Below the pieces are notes generated by a model. The model ran no database searches, was not told where the DNA came from, and was given only the letters and a program-made list of their open reading frames with translations. Position numbers and translations under genes: made by a program. A DNA stretch of 64,000 nucleotides. Origin: Candidatus Nanoarchaeia archaeon. GTDB taxonomy: Archaea; Nanobdellota; Nanobdellia; Woesearchaeales; JANQNE01. The stretch is from NCBI GenBank assembly GCA_028279725.1, contig JANQNE010000012.1:1-64000 (forward strand), written 5' to 3'. How positions within the stretch are numbered: position 1 is the stretch's first letter; each line of letters opens with the position of its first letter. This document shows, piece by piece, positions 1-8,864 of this stretch.

Positions 1-1
1 A

Positions 2-58
2 CTAACTGGAGAGCATAGTTTCTGGTTGGATAAACTCTTAAAAAAATTACCATTCTAG
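2..58 (+). CDS. C-terminal end of an unidentified protein (partial)
   Basis: Frame 2 is open from the left edge for 18 codons and stops at TAG (56-58), ending in residues GEHSFWLDKLLKKLPF. The mixed hydrophobic and basic composition looks like a real C-terminus, and ileS follows in the same direction after about 150 nt. The stretch is too short to identify a family and could be chance. Confidence 0.3.
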   Translation, partial: LTGEHSFWLDKLLKKLPF

Positions 59-181
59 ATAATTTATTTTTGAAAGTGAATATTCTAAAAAATCCACCCT
101 TTATTTTACATTACAATCCTTACTTTATAAATGACCTGGGCCAAGGGGGAGGGTTTTTTGAGACATATATTGAAGTAAAAG

Positions 182-190
182 TTTATAAAT
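182..190 (+). promoter_or_regulatory. TATA box for ileS
   Basis: TTTATAAAT begins 30 nt before the ileS ATG, the spacing expected for an archaeal TATA box feeding a leaderless or very short-leader mRNA. A second TTTATAAAT lies at about 123-131, followed by a G-rich tract and a T-run (about 140-160), so a longer leader from an upstream start is also possible. Confidence 0.6.
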
Positions 191-211
191 AAGGGATTTT
201 TCTTAGAGGGT

Positions 212-3200
212 ATGATAGGAAGATATGACTTTAATGAAATAGAGCCTGAGATATTGAAATACTGGGAAAAGAACCAGATATATCAGAAGGTAAAAGAGAG
301 AAATAAAGGAAAGAAGAAATTCTATTTCTTAGATGGTCCGCCTTATACTTCCGGAAGAGTTCATGTAGGGACTGCTTGGAATAAATCTTTGAAGGATTGT
401 TTTCTTCGTTATAAAAGGATGACTCAGCGTTATGATGTATGGGATAGAGCTGGTTATGATATGCATGGACTTCCTATAGCTCATAAAGTTCAGGAGAAGT
501 TTAAGTTAGAGCATAAGGAAGATATCGAGAAGTTTGGTGTCGGTAAGTTTGTTGAAGAGTGTGAAAAGTTAGCTGTAGATAATATGAAAATAATGAACAA
601 GGACTTTGTTCGTATGGGAGTATGGATGGATTTTGAGAATGCGTATACTCCTATAGTTAGATCATTTATTGATGGAGAATGGTGGCTGATCAAGAAAGCT
701 CATGAGAATAAAAGACTGTATCAGGGAAAGAGGACTATGACCTGGTGTGCGCATTGTGCAACTGCTTTGGCTAAGCATGAGCTTGAGTATGAAGAGCTTA
801 CTGATGATTCTATATTTTTGAAGTTTAAGATCAAAGATAAGGAAAATGAGTATCTGATAGTATGGACAACTACACCATGGACTATTCCGTTCAATATGGG
901 AGTTATGGTTAATCCTGAACTTGACTATATCAAAGCTAAAGTTGATGATGAAGTATGGGTGCTGTCTAAGGCGTTAGGTCCTATGGTTGTTCAAGGTGTT
1001 GCTAACAAAAAATGTGAGATCATTGAGGAGTTTAAAGGAGAAGTTTTAGAAGGAGTTGCTTATGAGCATCCACTTTCTTCTGAAATTGATTATGGAAAAG
1101 TCAGGAAGAAATGCAGGATTCCTAATAATATCCATACTGTTGTTTTGTCAAAAGAATTTGTAGATACATTAGCTGGAACTGGGCTGGTTCATATGGCTCC
1201 TGGATGCGGGCCAGAGGACTATGAAGTTGGTCATAAGAACGGAATCTATCCTTTCAATAACTTAGATGAGAAAGGTGTTTTTCCTTCAGATATGGGTGTT
1301 TATTCTGGATGGACTGCAAAGAAAGATGATAAGAAGTTTATAGAAGATTTTGAGAAGAAAGGATGTTTGATAGAGAAGAATCCTGTTGACCATGATTATG
1401 CACACTGCTGGAGATGCCATAAGCCTGTTATCTACAGAACTACAAAACAATGGTTCTTCAAGGTTGAAGATCTTAAGAATAAGATGATTGATCTTAATAA
1501 GGATATCAAATGGGTTCCAAATACTGCGTTTAATGCTTATGATTCATGGCTGAAGAATCTTAGGGATAATTCTATTACAAAACAGAGATACTGGGGAACA
1601 CCTCTGCCTGTCTGGATGTGTGAATGCGGTGAGTATACTGTTGTTGGCAGTCTGAAGGAGCTGGAAGATCTAAGTGGCAAAGCTGTTGAGAAATTCCATA
1701 AGCCATGGATAGATGATGTTAAATTAAAATGTAAATGTGGCAAAGTTCAGAAGAGGATACCTGATATATTGGATGTTTGGGTAGATGCAGGAACTGTTTC
1801 GTGGAACTGCCTTGATTTCCCTGAGAAAGAAGATCTGTTTAAGGAATATTTCCCGGCTGATTTTATATTAGAAGGAAAGGATCAGATAAGGGGATGGTAT
1901 AATCTTCTGATGGTCGCTTCAATGGTGTCTATGGGAAAGCCTAGTTTCAGAAATGTGTATATGCATGGTTTTGTACAGGATGCTATGGGAAGAAAGATGA
2001 GCAAATCTCAGGGAAATTACATATTACCTTCAGAAGTTATCGAAAAATATGGATCAGATGCTCTGCGTTATTATATGATCGGCGGAGCAAATCCTGGTGT
2101 AGATATAAACTACAATATGGATGACATGAAATTGAAGTCAAGACATATTGGAGTTCTTTGGAATCTTCATAAGTATTTGATTGATTATTCTAATGAGATC
2201 GGATTCAAGATAAAAGATCTTGATGTTAACTTGATCAAAAATAGTTTCTCAATACAAGAGAGATATATCATCTCAAAGATGAACAGCAGTATTGAGAAAG
2301 CTACAAGAGCTTTTGAAGGATTTAACATAAATGAGATTCCTTTGATCTGTGAAGAACTGTTCTTGGAATTATCCAGAACTTATATCCAATTAGTTAGAGA
2401 TAAAGCAAGCACTGGAGATGAACTTGAGAAGCAGACTGTGCTTTATGTTATATTTGAAGTATTGATAAATGTGCTGAAGATGTTCAGCACTGCAGTTCCT
2501 ATGGTGAGTGAGAAGTGCTATCTTAATCTGAAAGAAGCATTTAATCTTAAAGAAGAAAGTATCAGCATGTATGAATGGCCTTCATTTGACGGAAAAGAGA
2601 TAGATGAGAAATTAGAAGAGAAGTTTTTGATAGTTCAATCTATAATACAATCTGCTCTGAATGGAAGAGAGAAGATACAGCTTGGTGTAAGGTGGCCGAT
2701 CAAGGAGATAATTGTTGCTACAGAAGATGAAGCAACTGTAAAAGCTATAGATGAGCTTGAAGATATAATAAAATCACAGGTCAATGTCAAGGATATCAAG
2801 GTTAAGAAGAAGTTTGATAAGATCAAAGAAGAGCTTAAGGCTGATTTTAGCAAGTTACAGCCAGATTTTAAGGAATTATCTCCAGCTGTTATTGCTCAGC
2901 TTTCTATGGCAAGCATGGAAAGTGTATTGAAGAAGATAGAGGAAGTTGGAAAGTATGAGATCGATGTTAACGGAAAGAAATGTGCAATTGTTAAAGAGCA
3001 TCTTATACATACAAGAGAGGTTGAATATCCTTATAATGAAGTTCAGTGTAGAAAAGGATTTTTGTATCTTAATCAGGAAAGAAGCGAAGAGCTAGAGGCT
3101 GAAGGTTATTCAAGAGAAGTTATGAGAAGAGTGCAGGCTGCAAGGAAGAAAGCAGGACTGCAGAAACATGAAAGGATCAGTCTATTTTTGAAAGTTGATG

Positions 3201-3364
3201 AAGATATGAAAGGCTATCTTGAGATGTTCGAGAAGCAGATCAAAGAGAAAGTTGGTGCTGATCATCTGAAGATCTCTGAGCTGGATGCTGCTAAGAAGCA
3301 TGAGTTTGGATATAAGGAGAAAGTTAAGAAATCTGAATTTGAAGTGTTTTTTGATAAGGTTTGA
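212..3364 (+). CDS. ileS: Isoleucyl-tRNA synthetase
   Basis: Cytoplasmic class I aminoacyl-tRNA synthetase that charges tRNA-Ile. The HIGH-type signature reads HVGT at residues 51-54 after GPPYTSGR, and the second ATP signature KMSKSQGN is near residue 595. The CP1 editing domain lies between them and carries TTTPWTIPFN around residue 222. A tRNA-binding and C-terminal extension completes 1050 residues, normal for archaeal/eukaryote-type IleRS. The ATG lies 30 nt after a TATA box, supporting this start. The stop codon lies inside a 55-nt sequence that recurs in front of ilvD. Identity is secure. Confidence 0.97.
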   Translation: MIGRYDFNEIEPEILKYWEKNQIYQKVKERNKGKKKFYFLDGPPYTSGRVHVGTAWNKSLKDCFLRYKRMTQRYDVWDRAGYDMHGLPIAHKVQEKFKLEHKEDIEKFGVGKFVEECEKLAVDNMKIMNKDFVRMGVWMDFENAYTPIVRSFIDGEWWLIKKAHENKRLYQGKRTMTWCAHCATALAKHELEYEELTDDSIFLKFKIKDKENEYLIVWTTTPWTIPFNMGVMVNPELDYIKAKVDDEVWVLSKALGPMVVQGVANKKCEIIEEFKGEVLEGVAYEHPLSSEIDYGKVRKKCRIPNNIHTVVLSKEFVDTLAGTGLVHMAPGCGPEDYEVGHKNGIYPFNNLDEKGVFPSDMGVYSGWTAKKDDKKFIEDFEKKGCLIEKNPVDHDYAHCWRCHKPVIYRTTKQWFFKVEDLKNKMIDLNKDIKWVPNTAFNAYDSWLKNLRDNSITKQRYWGTPLPVWMCECGEYTVVGSLKELEDLSGKAVEKFHKPWIDDVKLKCKCGKVQKRIPDILDVWVDAGTVSWNCLDFPEKEDLFKEYFPADFILEGKDQIRGWYNLLMVASMVSMGKPSFRNVYMHGFVQDAMGRKMSKSQGNYILPSEVIEKYGSDALRYYMIGGANPGVDINYNMDDMKLKSRHIGVLWNLHKYLIDYSNEIGFKIKDLDVNLIKNSFSIQERYIISKMNSSIEKATRAFEGFNINEIPLICEELFLELSRTYIQLVRDKASTGDELEKQTVLYVIFEVLINVLKMFSTAVPMVSEKCYLNLKEAFNLKEESISMYEWPSFDGKEIDEKLEEKFLIVQSIIQSALNGREKIQLGVRWPIKEIIVATEDEATVKAIDELEDIIKSQVNVKDIKVKKKFDKIKEELKADFSKLQPDFKELSPAVIAQLSMASMESVLKKIEEVGKYEIDVNGKKCAIVKEHLIHTREVEYPYNEVQCRKGFLYLNQERSEELEAEGYSREVMRRVQAARKKAGLQKHERISLFLKVDEDMKGYLEMFEKQIKEKVGADHLKISELDAAKKHEFGYKEKVKKSEFEVFFDKV

Positions 3365-3414
3365 TTAAAAGAGGTGTTGAACCTCTAAGAATTTGAATTC
3401 TTGGAGTTTTTTGG
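3360..3414 (+). repeat. Leader-type repeat, copy 1 (shared with the ilvD leader)
   Basis: This stretch overlaps the ileS stop. It aligns with 21517-21570 over about 50 nt: TTTGATnAAAAGAGGTG, then a CCTCT arm, then TGAATTCTTGGRGTTTTT. Here it folds as AGAGGT/ACCTCT with a 5-nt loop, followed by AAGAATT/AATTCTT. It ends 8 nt before the ATG of the next gene. The similarity is seen directly; a role as mRNA leader or attenuator is inference. Confidence 0.5.
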
Positions 3415-3422
3415 TATTTAAA

Positions 3423-4685
3423 ATGTTTAGAAAAGAAAAGAGACTTGTTGAGATTGTAGAAGAGGCAAAAGAACTTAGTTCCAAATATGATGGAGAGGAA
3501 CTAAATGAATGGAAAAGAGCTTACGAAATTGCATATACGGGGGTTGGGGAGTGTTTTGATGAATTTGAAAGTAACATTCTAGAGAATTTAGCTAATTCTT
3601 CCAGCATGAGTCTTCCTGATTTAAGAAAGGTGTCAACTCCAAAGGAATACAGGAACATAGGTGATGACTGGTTTATGCAAGCGATAGATTATCTTAGAAA
3701 TCAGAGTTGTATAGAGGGGGATGGTCATAGTTATAAAATTACAGAAAAAGGATATTATTGGTTTAAAGAAGGCCTTCACTTAGAATCAAAGATTGAACAA
3801 GAATTCAAGAAAATAGAGGTTCTTGCATATACTTGCTGTTATCCCAATATCACTGATAAAGATTCCGGAGCTAGGGAAAAATTGAAAGATTTTGTCAAGT
3901 TAGATGATGTTGAACTTGATGCGATTGTTGAAGAATTATCTATTAAGGGGTTTATTAACAAATCAAAGATAACTGAAGAAGGCCATAAACATCTTGGGAA
4001 AAAATACAAAGGAGGTTCACAAAAGGAGTTTAAGAAGTATTTTGGAGATAAGTTAACAATAAAGAGCAGCGGTTATTATGGTTATAGGCCAGATGTAGGT
4101 TATAATGTAAGATCAATTCTTGAAGCTAATGTTGGAAGAGTCTTAAATTTAGGTGAGATGGTAGAGTATGAACCTCGTGGATTTAAGTTCACTACTCCAA
4201 AAATACCCAAAGAACTAGATCATCTTAAAAGGAGATTAAATGCTGTTAACTTATATTTTCCTGATTACCATTATGTGGAAAACACTTTTTTGGAAGTAAA
4301 AGACAGCTTAAGACCTAATTATGGAGAATCAATAAAGATCGATGAATGGGTGATAGATGCTTCAATATTGAAATTGATATTGTTCAAAAAAAGACAACAA
4401 GAGATTGGTGAAAATGAAAAATGTCAGATTATCCTCATACATAATGATGAAAATGAAGAAGAAGTACGGAACATATATTGTGTTGCGGAAAAATTAGGAG
4501 TTGAAAATCCGTTTGTTGAAGTATGTGAGTATAAAGAATGGAAGGAGAAATATGAGAAGGCTATCTGTAATGAAGGGTGTCTTGAGAACCATAGAAAATT
4601 TGAAGAAAGAGGACAATCCTCATATAACATACGCAATAATCTAGAAGATTTTGTGGAACGAATTGATTTTTCTTTTTTAAGATAA
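3423..4685 (+). CDS. Predicted winged-helix / PD-(D/E)XK nuclease-like protein
   Basis: A 420-residue protein not assigned to a named family. The N-terminal half (about 45-190) has two winged-helix-like stretches, each ending in a beta-hairpin pattern (SYKITEKGYYWF; INKSKITEEGHKHL). The C-terminal half resembles PD-(D/E)XK endonucleases: a glutamate in RSILEANVGRV (E234), then YEPRGFKF, then FPDY (PD near 280) and LEVK (E291, K293), in the right order and spacing. This suggests a DNA-binding nuclease in defence, repair or mobility. No methyltransferase or integrase is adjacent. The start is ATG 3423 rather than an upstream alternative codon in the same frame at 3393. The fold call is inference from motif pattern. 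Confidence 0.6.
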   Translation: MFRKEKRLVEIVEEAKELSSKYDGEELNEWKRAYEIAYTGVGECFDEFESNILENLANSSSMSLPDLRKVSTPKEYRNIGDDWFMQAIDYLRNQSCIEGDGHSYKITEKGYYWFKEGLHLESKIEQEFKKIEVLAYTCCYPNITDKDSGAREKLKDFVKLDDVELDAIVEELSIKGFINKSKITEEGHKHLGKKYKGGSQKEFKKYFGDKLTIKSSGYYGYRPDVGYNVRSILEANVGRVLNLGEMVEYEPRGFKFTTPKIPKELDHLKRRLNAVNLYFPDYHYVENTFLEVKDSLRPNYGESIKIDEWVIDASILKLILFKKRQQEIGENEKCQIILIHNDENEEEVRNIYCVAEKLGVENPFVEVCEYKEWKEKYEKAICNEGCLENHRKFEERGQSSYNIRNNLEDFVERIDFSFLR

Positions 4686-5174
4686 TTATTTCTTTTCTTT
4701 CGGAGTTTCTTTTTCTTCCAGAACTTTTTTCTTTTTAATTTCTACCATCTTCCAGTTCTCTTTAAGGATAACTGCATGGCCTATCTCTTTGATGTCTTTG
4801 CTTCTTACTATGAATGGTTTTGACAGTGTTCCTTTCTTTACTTTTATGCCTTTGAACCTGTTTGTCTTTCCAATAGAAAGTACATCTTCTACATATCCGA
4901 CTGTCTTGCCAAAACTGTCTAACACTTTTAATCCTCTGACTTTTGATTTTGGAGAGGTTGTTAATAGGATCGAATCTATTCCGAAAGTTCTTATGTATTC
5001 TAATCCTACATAAAGATCTGGCTTGCCAAATCCCTGGTCTATGGTGACTCCTATGAGCTGTCTTGTCTTATTGTCTATGTGGATCTTTGTTGAGATGCCT
5101 ATTATCTCTCCATCTGAGTCTATAACATCTTTTCCCAAGATATCATCAGACGTTATTATGTCCTGTTTTTTCAT
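4686..5174 (-). CDS. PRC-barrel domain protein
   Basis: A 162-residue soluble protein with two PRC-barrel-like repeats (about 8-75 and 80-150). Each shows the pattern of a glycine-containing turn before a beta strand (ILGKDVIDSDGEIIGISTKI; VRGLKVLDSFGKTVGYVEDV), with a lysine-rich tail. PRC barrels occur in ribosome-maturation factors and in archaeal proteins linked to cell division or RNA; the exact role here is unknown. Its start overlaps the stop of the upstream PRC gene by 4 nt, so the two are translationally coupled. It ends immediately next to the convergent nuclease-like gene. Confidence 0.75.
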   Translation of the reverse strand: MKKQDIITSDDILGKDVIDSDGEIIGISTKIHIDNKTRQLIGVTIDQGFGKPDLYVGLEYIRTFGIDSILLTTSPKSKVRGLKVLDSFGKTVGYVEDVLSIGKTNRFKGIKVKKGTLSKPFIVRSKDIKEIGHAVILKENWKMVEIKKKKVLEEKETPKEKK

Positions 5175-5683
5175 TTTCTTTTCTTTTCTCTTTCTTTCTG
5201 CCTCTTTATGCTGTCTGTGTATTCAAGATAATCTATGTTAAGGATTATGTTCTTTTTCATTATGTCTATCTTGTCTTTTTCTATCAGGATAGCTCTTGAA
5301 TAAAATCTGTTCTTTACGACCAATGATTTGAAATTATTGCTGTTTCCCTCTCTTATTATCTTTCTTACTGTGCCTAATCTTCTTCCTGATGTGTCATATA
5401 CTGCTAATCCTTTCAAAGCTGTTACAGGATTTATGTTTAATACAGCTTCGTTCTGGTTGAATACCTTTATCAGTGATTTGTCTATGAATGTTGAAGAGAA
5501 GAAGCTCCATGGCCTTGATACCTGGATGCCTTCTACACTGAACTTGTTCATCCTTACTGCTTTTACTCTTCCGATTATCTCTCCGCTTTTTGTTATTACA
5601 GGAATCTTTCTTAGCTTGTTAGAATTGATGAGATCTCCTAATGCTTTTATCTTAGTGGATATTATTTCTATGATGCATATCAC
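5171..5683 (-). CDS. PRC-barrel domain protein, first gene of a pair
   Basis: A 170-residue protein with two PRC-like modules (VITKSGEIIGRVKAVRMNKF near 28-47; LKGLAVYDTSGRRLGTVRKI near 90-109) and a basic tail. It probably works with the overlapping downstream paralogue, perhaps as a hetero-oligomer (inference). The start is taken as GTG at 5683: a TATA-like TTTATAAAT lies about 28 nt upstream, which suits a leaderless message, and no other in-frame ATG precedes the conserved core. That GTG sits within a GAGGTGAT string resembling a ribosome-binding site, so the start is not certain. Confidence 0.65.
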   Translation of the reverse strand: MICIIEIISTKIKALGDLINSNKLRKIPVITKSGEIIGRVKAVRMNKFSVEGIQVSRPWSFFSSTFIDKSLIKVFNQNEAVLNINPVTALKGLAVYDTSGRRLGTVRKIIREGNSNNFKSLVVKNRFYSRAILIEKDKIDIMKKNIILNIDYLEYTDSIKRQKEREKKRK

Positions 5684-5720
5684 CTCTATGAAATTAAATT
5701 TTATTTATTTATAAATGTTG

Positions 5721-6350
5721 TTAAAATAATCCTAATGCTGCTGCTGTTATTATTGTGTACTTGATCAATTGTCCTGTAAGTGAAAAGATTAATAATCTTG
5801 TCTTGTTGTAACGGAAAACTCCAAGTACTGCTGTTAGCTGCTGGGAACCCATTCCTATTATGTTGAAAAATAATATCGCTAGCTTTCCGAACTTGTTGAT
5901 CAGGATCTTTACCCTGTAAAATTTTTTTGGCGAGACTATATTCTTTGAAAGTTTGGAAAATCTTAAACCTATTATGTAGTTGATTGAGTATGAAGTTATT
6001 AATCCAAGGAACATGAACAAGATGTGGTATGGTGTTAAGAGGCCTTTTTTTAATGCAGCTACGTAGAATGCTTCTATCGGAATCAGCATGAAGAATAATC
6101 CGCCGAACAAGCAAGCATAGAATAATCCCAGGAATGTGTATGCGAAAAGATGTGTCTTTACATGGCTTAGGAAAGTTACTATCCATGTTCCTTCAAATAG
6201 TTTTAAGTGTCTTAAAAATCCTAAATAGACCAATACTGCTGCTATGATGATAGACACTACTATGATCAGAAACATTGCAGAAGACTTTTTCCTGAACCTG
6301 CCGTATTCTATGAAATCTGAAGTCGGTGTCTTGCTCAGTTTAAGTGCCAT
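5721..6350 (-). CDS. DedA/VTT-like integral membrane protein
   Basis: A 209-residue protein with about five hydrophobic segments: one near 27-46, then a long central region with GGLFFMLIPIEAFYVAALKKG, then C-terminal helices. The central glycine- and proline-containing re-entrant pattern resembles the VTT/SNARE-associated (DedA) scramblase-like superfamily, but the match is not strong. Function is likely membrane-lipid or ion related. A TATA-like TTTTTAAA about 28 nt before the ATG supports this start. The gene diverges from the bPH2 protein at 6430. Confidence 0.55.
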   Translation of the reverse strand: MALKLSKTPTSDFIEYGRFRKKSSAMFLIIVVSIIIAAVLVYLGFLRHLKLFEGTWIVTFLSHVKTHLFAYTFLGLFYACLFGGLFFMLIPIEAFYVAALKKGLLTPYHILFMFLGLITSYSINYIIGLRFSKLSKNIVSPKKFYRVKILINKFGKLAILFFNIIGMGSQQLTAVLGVFRYNKTRLLIFSLTGQLIKYTIITAAALGLF

Positions 6351-6429
6351 GCGTGATATTATTGCAGGTGGGTTTAAAAAGTTTTCTTAAATAGGAAGGT
6401 TTAAATAGTAGATTTTGTGAATATACATT

Positions 6430-8730
6430 ATGAGTGGGGGTTATGAGTTAAAGCCGAACAAGACTGTATTTGTCACATTTGCATTCCTTAAGGGATTTGC
6501 TGTACTTTCTGCTATATTTTTGATATGGGTGTTTGTCAATATAGGTGGTGGAAACAGCATAGTCAATCTTTCATCTTCATTCTTTGTGTTTATAGCTGTA
6601 TGTCTGATATATTATTACTACAGGACTGTAAGATATAAGAAAGAGAAATATATCTTTCTTAAGGATAAGATCATCCATAAGATGGGAGGTATATTTTCTG
6701 ACAGCGAGACTGAGCTGACTATAAGAAATATAACCCATGTTACATTAAGGCTTCCTTTTATACAGAATAAATTATTTGGAACAGGCAATGTAAAGATCGA
6801 GTCTGCAGGAAGCGGGATGGCTGAGGTATTTCTTGCTGCTATGAACAAGCCAGGACAGGTCTATGAGTATGTGATGAAGATCATGAAGATGAACGGCTTT
6901 AAGCTGACTAAATCAAAATTAGTGCAGACTGAAAGGCCAAGTTCTTTGGGGGTGTTTTTTGAAGTTCTGAAGAATTATTTTGGAAGTATATTTGGCTTTG
7001 CAATATTTGTGTTTTATCTTTCTTCAATACTTATTGCATTAGAAAGCCTGACTGGTGTTTTTGTCATCTTGGGGATTGTGGTTGTTTTAGCTTTGATCAA
7101 AGGAGCGATCAAATTCTTAGATCTTAAGCTTAGAGTGTATAATATCTACTCTGATGTTATAACATATAAAGAAGGATTTTTGTCGAAGAATTTCTCTTTT
7201 ATACCTGTTGAAAATCTTGCTGATTCCAGCCTAAGCCAGACTTTAGTGGATAGGATATTTGGACTGAATGATGTTAAGATAAGCTCTCAGGGAAGCAGGC
7301 AGCAGATACTTTTCAAGAATATGAAGAACGGGCCAGAGATGGAGGAGAATATAGATGCTCTGATAAAGAAAAACAAGCCTCTGATAGGAACTGTGGGAGC
7401 TAAGAAAGAAGTCAAGAAAGAGGTAAAGGCTGAGTTTAAGACAAAGGCTGTCAAAGGAGAGAGTAAGTATACTGGAGAGTTTAGGATGGAATTAGGAAGA
7501 TCTATATTTCCTACATTATTGCTGCTTCCTCTGTTTCCTCTTTGGCTGATCATGTTTGTTCTTGTTGTGATCAAAGTTATGGCAACTACATATTTTATCA
7601 AGCCGCAGAGCATGAAAGAAGAATATAAGTTTATCTCTAAGAAGCATAGGGAGTTTTCAAATGATAAGATGACTGCTGTTACAATAAAAGAGAATTTTGT
7701 TGATAAATGGTTTGGGACATGCAGTATAAGGTTCTGGTCTATAGGATCTTCTGAAGATATCACTTTCAGAAATATAAAGAAGACACCTGAACTTTATGAA
7801 AAAGTTCTGGCTAAAGCTGGAGTGAAGAAGCAGGAAGTGCTGTATGCTCTTGATTCTAAATTTAGTGTTGGAGAGATGCTAAAAGCTGTTCTGCCTTTGA
7901 CAATAATGGTCGTTCTCGGAGTGATCGCTTCAGTTCTCTTGATGCTGTTTAGTCCTTTGTTTGTGCTGATACCTGTCGTATTATTGTTTATGTTTATTGT
8001 ATTGGTTGTATACAAGCAGTTTTACTACAGAAGATCTAAGCTGAGATTCTATAAGGATTATGTATATTTCCAGAGAGGGATATTTTTTAGGGAGTATTAT
8101 CATGCTCTTTATGATAATGTGAAGGATATAAAGACTTTGAAGTATCCTTTTTCTATGGAAGGATCTATAACATTCAATGTTGCTGGTGAGCATGTTGAAG
8201 GCCAGGGAAACCAGAGGATGATAGTATCTAATGCTTTCAGGATAAATTATATTGAAAATATAGATAATAAAGATGAGCTTATTGATCTTGTTTTGGCTAA
8301 GAGGCCAAGTGCTGCTGAAATAAAAAAGATGGAGAAGAATATTTCTGCTTATTCGCATAAGCCGATAATGACTGTGAAGCCAGATATTGCAAACTCTGTA
8401 CTGACTGTGTGTATAACTTGTGTTATCTTAGTTCCACTTATCGTTATCTTGCCTTTTATCCTTATTTTTGTGATATGGAGCTTAAAAGTTACATCAACAA
8501 ATATAGAGAATTACAGGGTTGTAAAGAGATGGGGGATATTGTATAAGTCGCAGAAATCTGTAGTGTTTGGGAAGATAGACCATATCAATTACAGCCAGGG
8601 AATGTTCAATAAGCTGTTCAAGAACGGAAGCATAACTGTCAATACTGTCGGAAGCAGTTCTCCTGAATTAGTTATTGCAAATATTCCTGAGTATAAGCAG
8701 TTCTATGATGTGCTTAAGAAGTATTATTAG
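6430..8730 (+). CDS. Large membrane protein with about five bPH2 (DUF304) domains
   Basis: A 766-residue membrane protein built from repeats of a two-helix hairpin followed by a bPH2 domain (YdbS/YdbT type). PH modules begin near residues 75 (YIFLKDKIIHKMGGIFS), 238 (VYNIYSDVITYKEGFLSK), 395, 535 (LRFYKDYVYFQRGIFF) and 695 (NYRVVKRWGILYKSQKS). Each contains an LF(G/K)-type turn followed by an I-x-S/T-x-G strand. Bacterial relatives usually carry two or three repeats, so five is long. Role unknown; bPH2 proteins are linked to membrane stress in bacteria. GGTTTAAATAG lies about 28 nt before the ATG. A smaller paralogue is at 20087. Confidence 0.8.
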   Translation: MSGGYELKPNKTVFVTFAFLKGFAVLSAIFLIWVFVNIGGGNSIVNLSSSFFVFIAVCLIYYYYRTVRYKKEKYIFLKDKIIHKMGGIFSDSETELTIRNITHVTLRLPFIQNKLFGTGNVKIESAGSGMAEVFLAAMNKPGQVYEYVMKIMKMNGFKLTKSKLVQTERPSSLGVFFEVLKNYFGSIFGFAIFVFYLSSILIALESLTGVFVILGIVVVLALIKGAIKFLDLKLRVYNIYSDVITYKEGFLSKNFSFIPVENLADSSLSQTLVDRIFGLNDVKISSQGSRQQILFKNMKNGPEMEENIDALIKKNKPLIGTVGAKKEVKKEVKAEFKTKAVKGESKYTGEFRMELGRSIFPTLLLLPLFPLWLIMFVLVVIKVMATTYFIKPQSMKEEYKFISKKHREFSNDKMTAVTIKENFVDKWFGTCSIRFWSIGSSEDITFRNIKKTPELYEKVLAKAGVKKQEVLYALDSKFSVGEMLKAVLPLTIMVVLGVIASVLLMLFSPLFVLIPVVLLFMFIVLVVYKQFYYRRSKLRFYKDYVYFQRGIFFREYYHALYDNVKDIKTLKYPFSMEGSITFNVAGEHVEGQGNQRMIVSNAFRINYIENIDNKDELIDLVLAKRPSAAEIKKMEKNISAYSHKPIMTVKPDIANSVLTVCITCVILVPLIVILPFILIFVIWSLKVTSTNIENYRVVKRWGILYKSQKSVVFGKIDHINYSQGMFNKLFKNGSITVNTVGSSSPELVIANIPEYKQFYDVLKKYY

Positions 8731-8820
8731 TGTAGCACGCTACATTGGTTTCTGTAACAAAAGTGAGTCAGATTTATTTGAAGAGAGATGCAGATCGTAA
8801 GATTCCGCTTGGTGCTACAT
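8730..8820. ncRNA. ~90-nt terminal-stem element, copy A
   Basis: Lies directly after the stop codon of the bPH2 gene. TGTAGCAC (8731-8738) pairs with GTGCTACA (8812-8819), extended by a G-T pair. The middle holds a weak CAAA/TTTG hairpin with TCAGA in its loop. The sequence inside the right arm, TTCCGCTTG, is nearly the same as in copy B. See the findings for the four-copy comparison. The transcribed strand is unknown: conserved parts read equally well as CAAGCGGAA on the minus strand, and a TATA box at 8835-8842 could serve that strand too. Confidence 0.6.
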
Positions 8821-8834
8821 ACATAACAGTAACA

Positions 8835-8842
8835 TTTATATA
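8835..8842 (+). promoter_or_regulatory. TATA box for the gene at 8865
   Basis: TTTATATA begins 30 nt before the ATG at 8865, consistent with a leaderless transcript. Its reverse complement TATATAAA sits about 22 nt before the left-facing edge of element A, so it may act in both directions. Confidence 0.55.
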
Positions 8843-8864
8843 CTCTAAATAGATTAAAAGTTTT

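Noticed and set aside
5701-6186. 161-codon frame overlapping the DedA-like gene on the same strand
   Set aside because: A different frame of the membrane gene; His/Arg-rich translation with no motif, while the other frame shows clear membrane helices and a promoter.
7287-7763. 158-codon antisense frame in the bPH2 gene
   Set aside because: Overlaps conserved domains of the sense gene and shows no recognisable domain.
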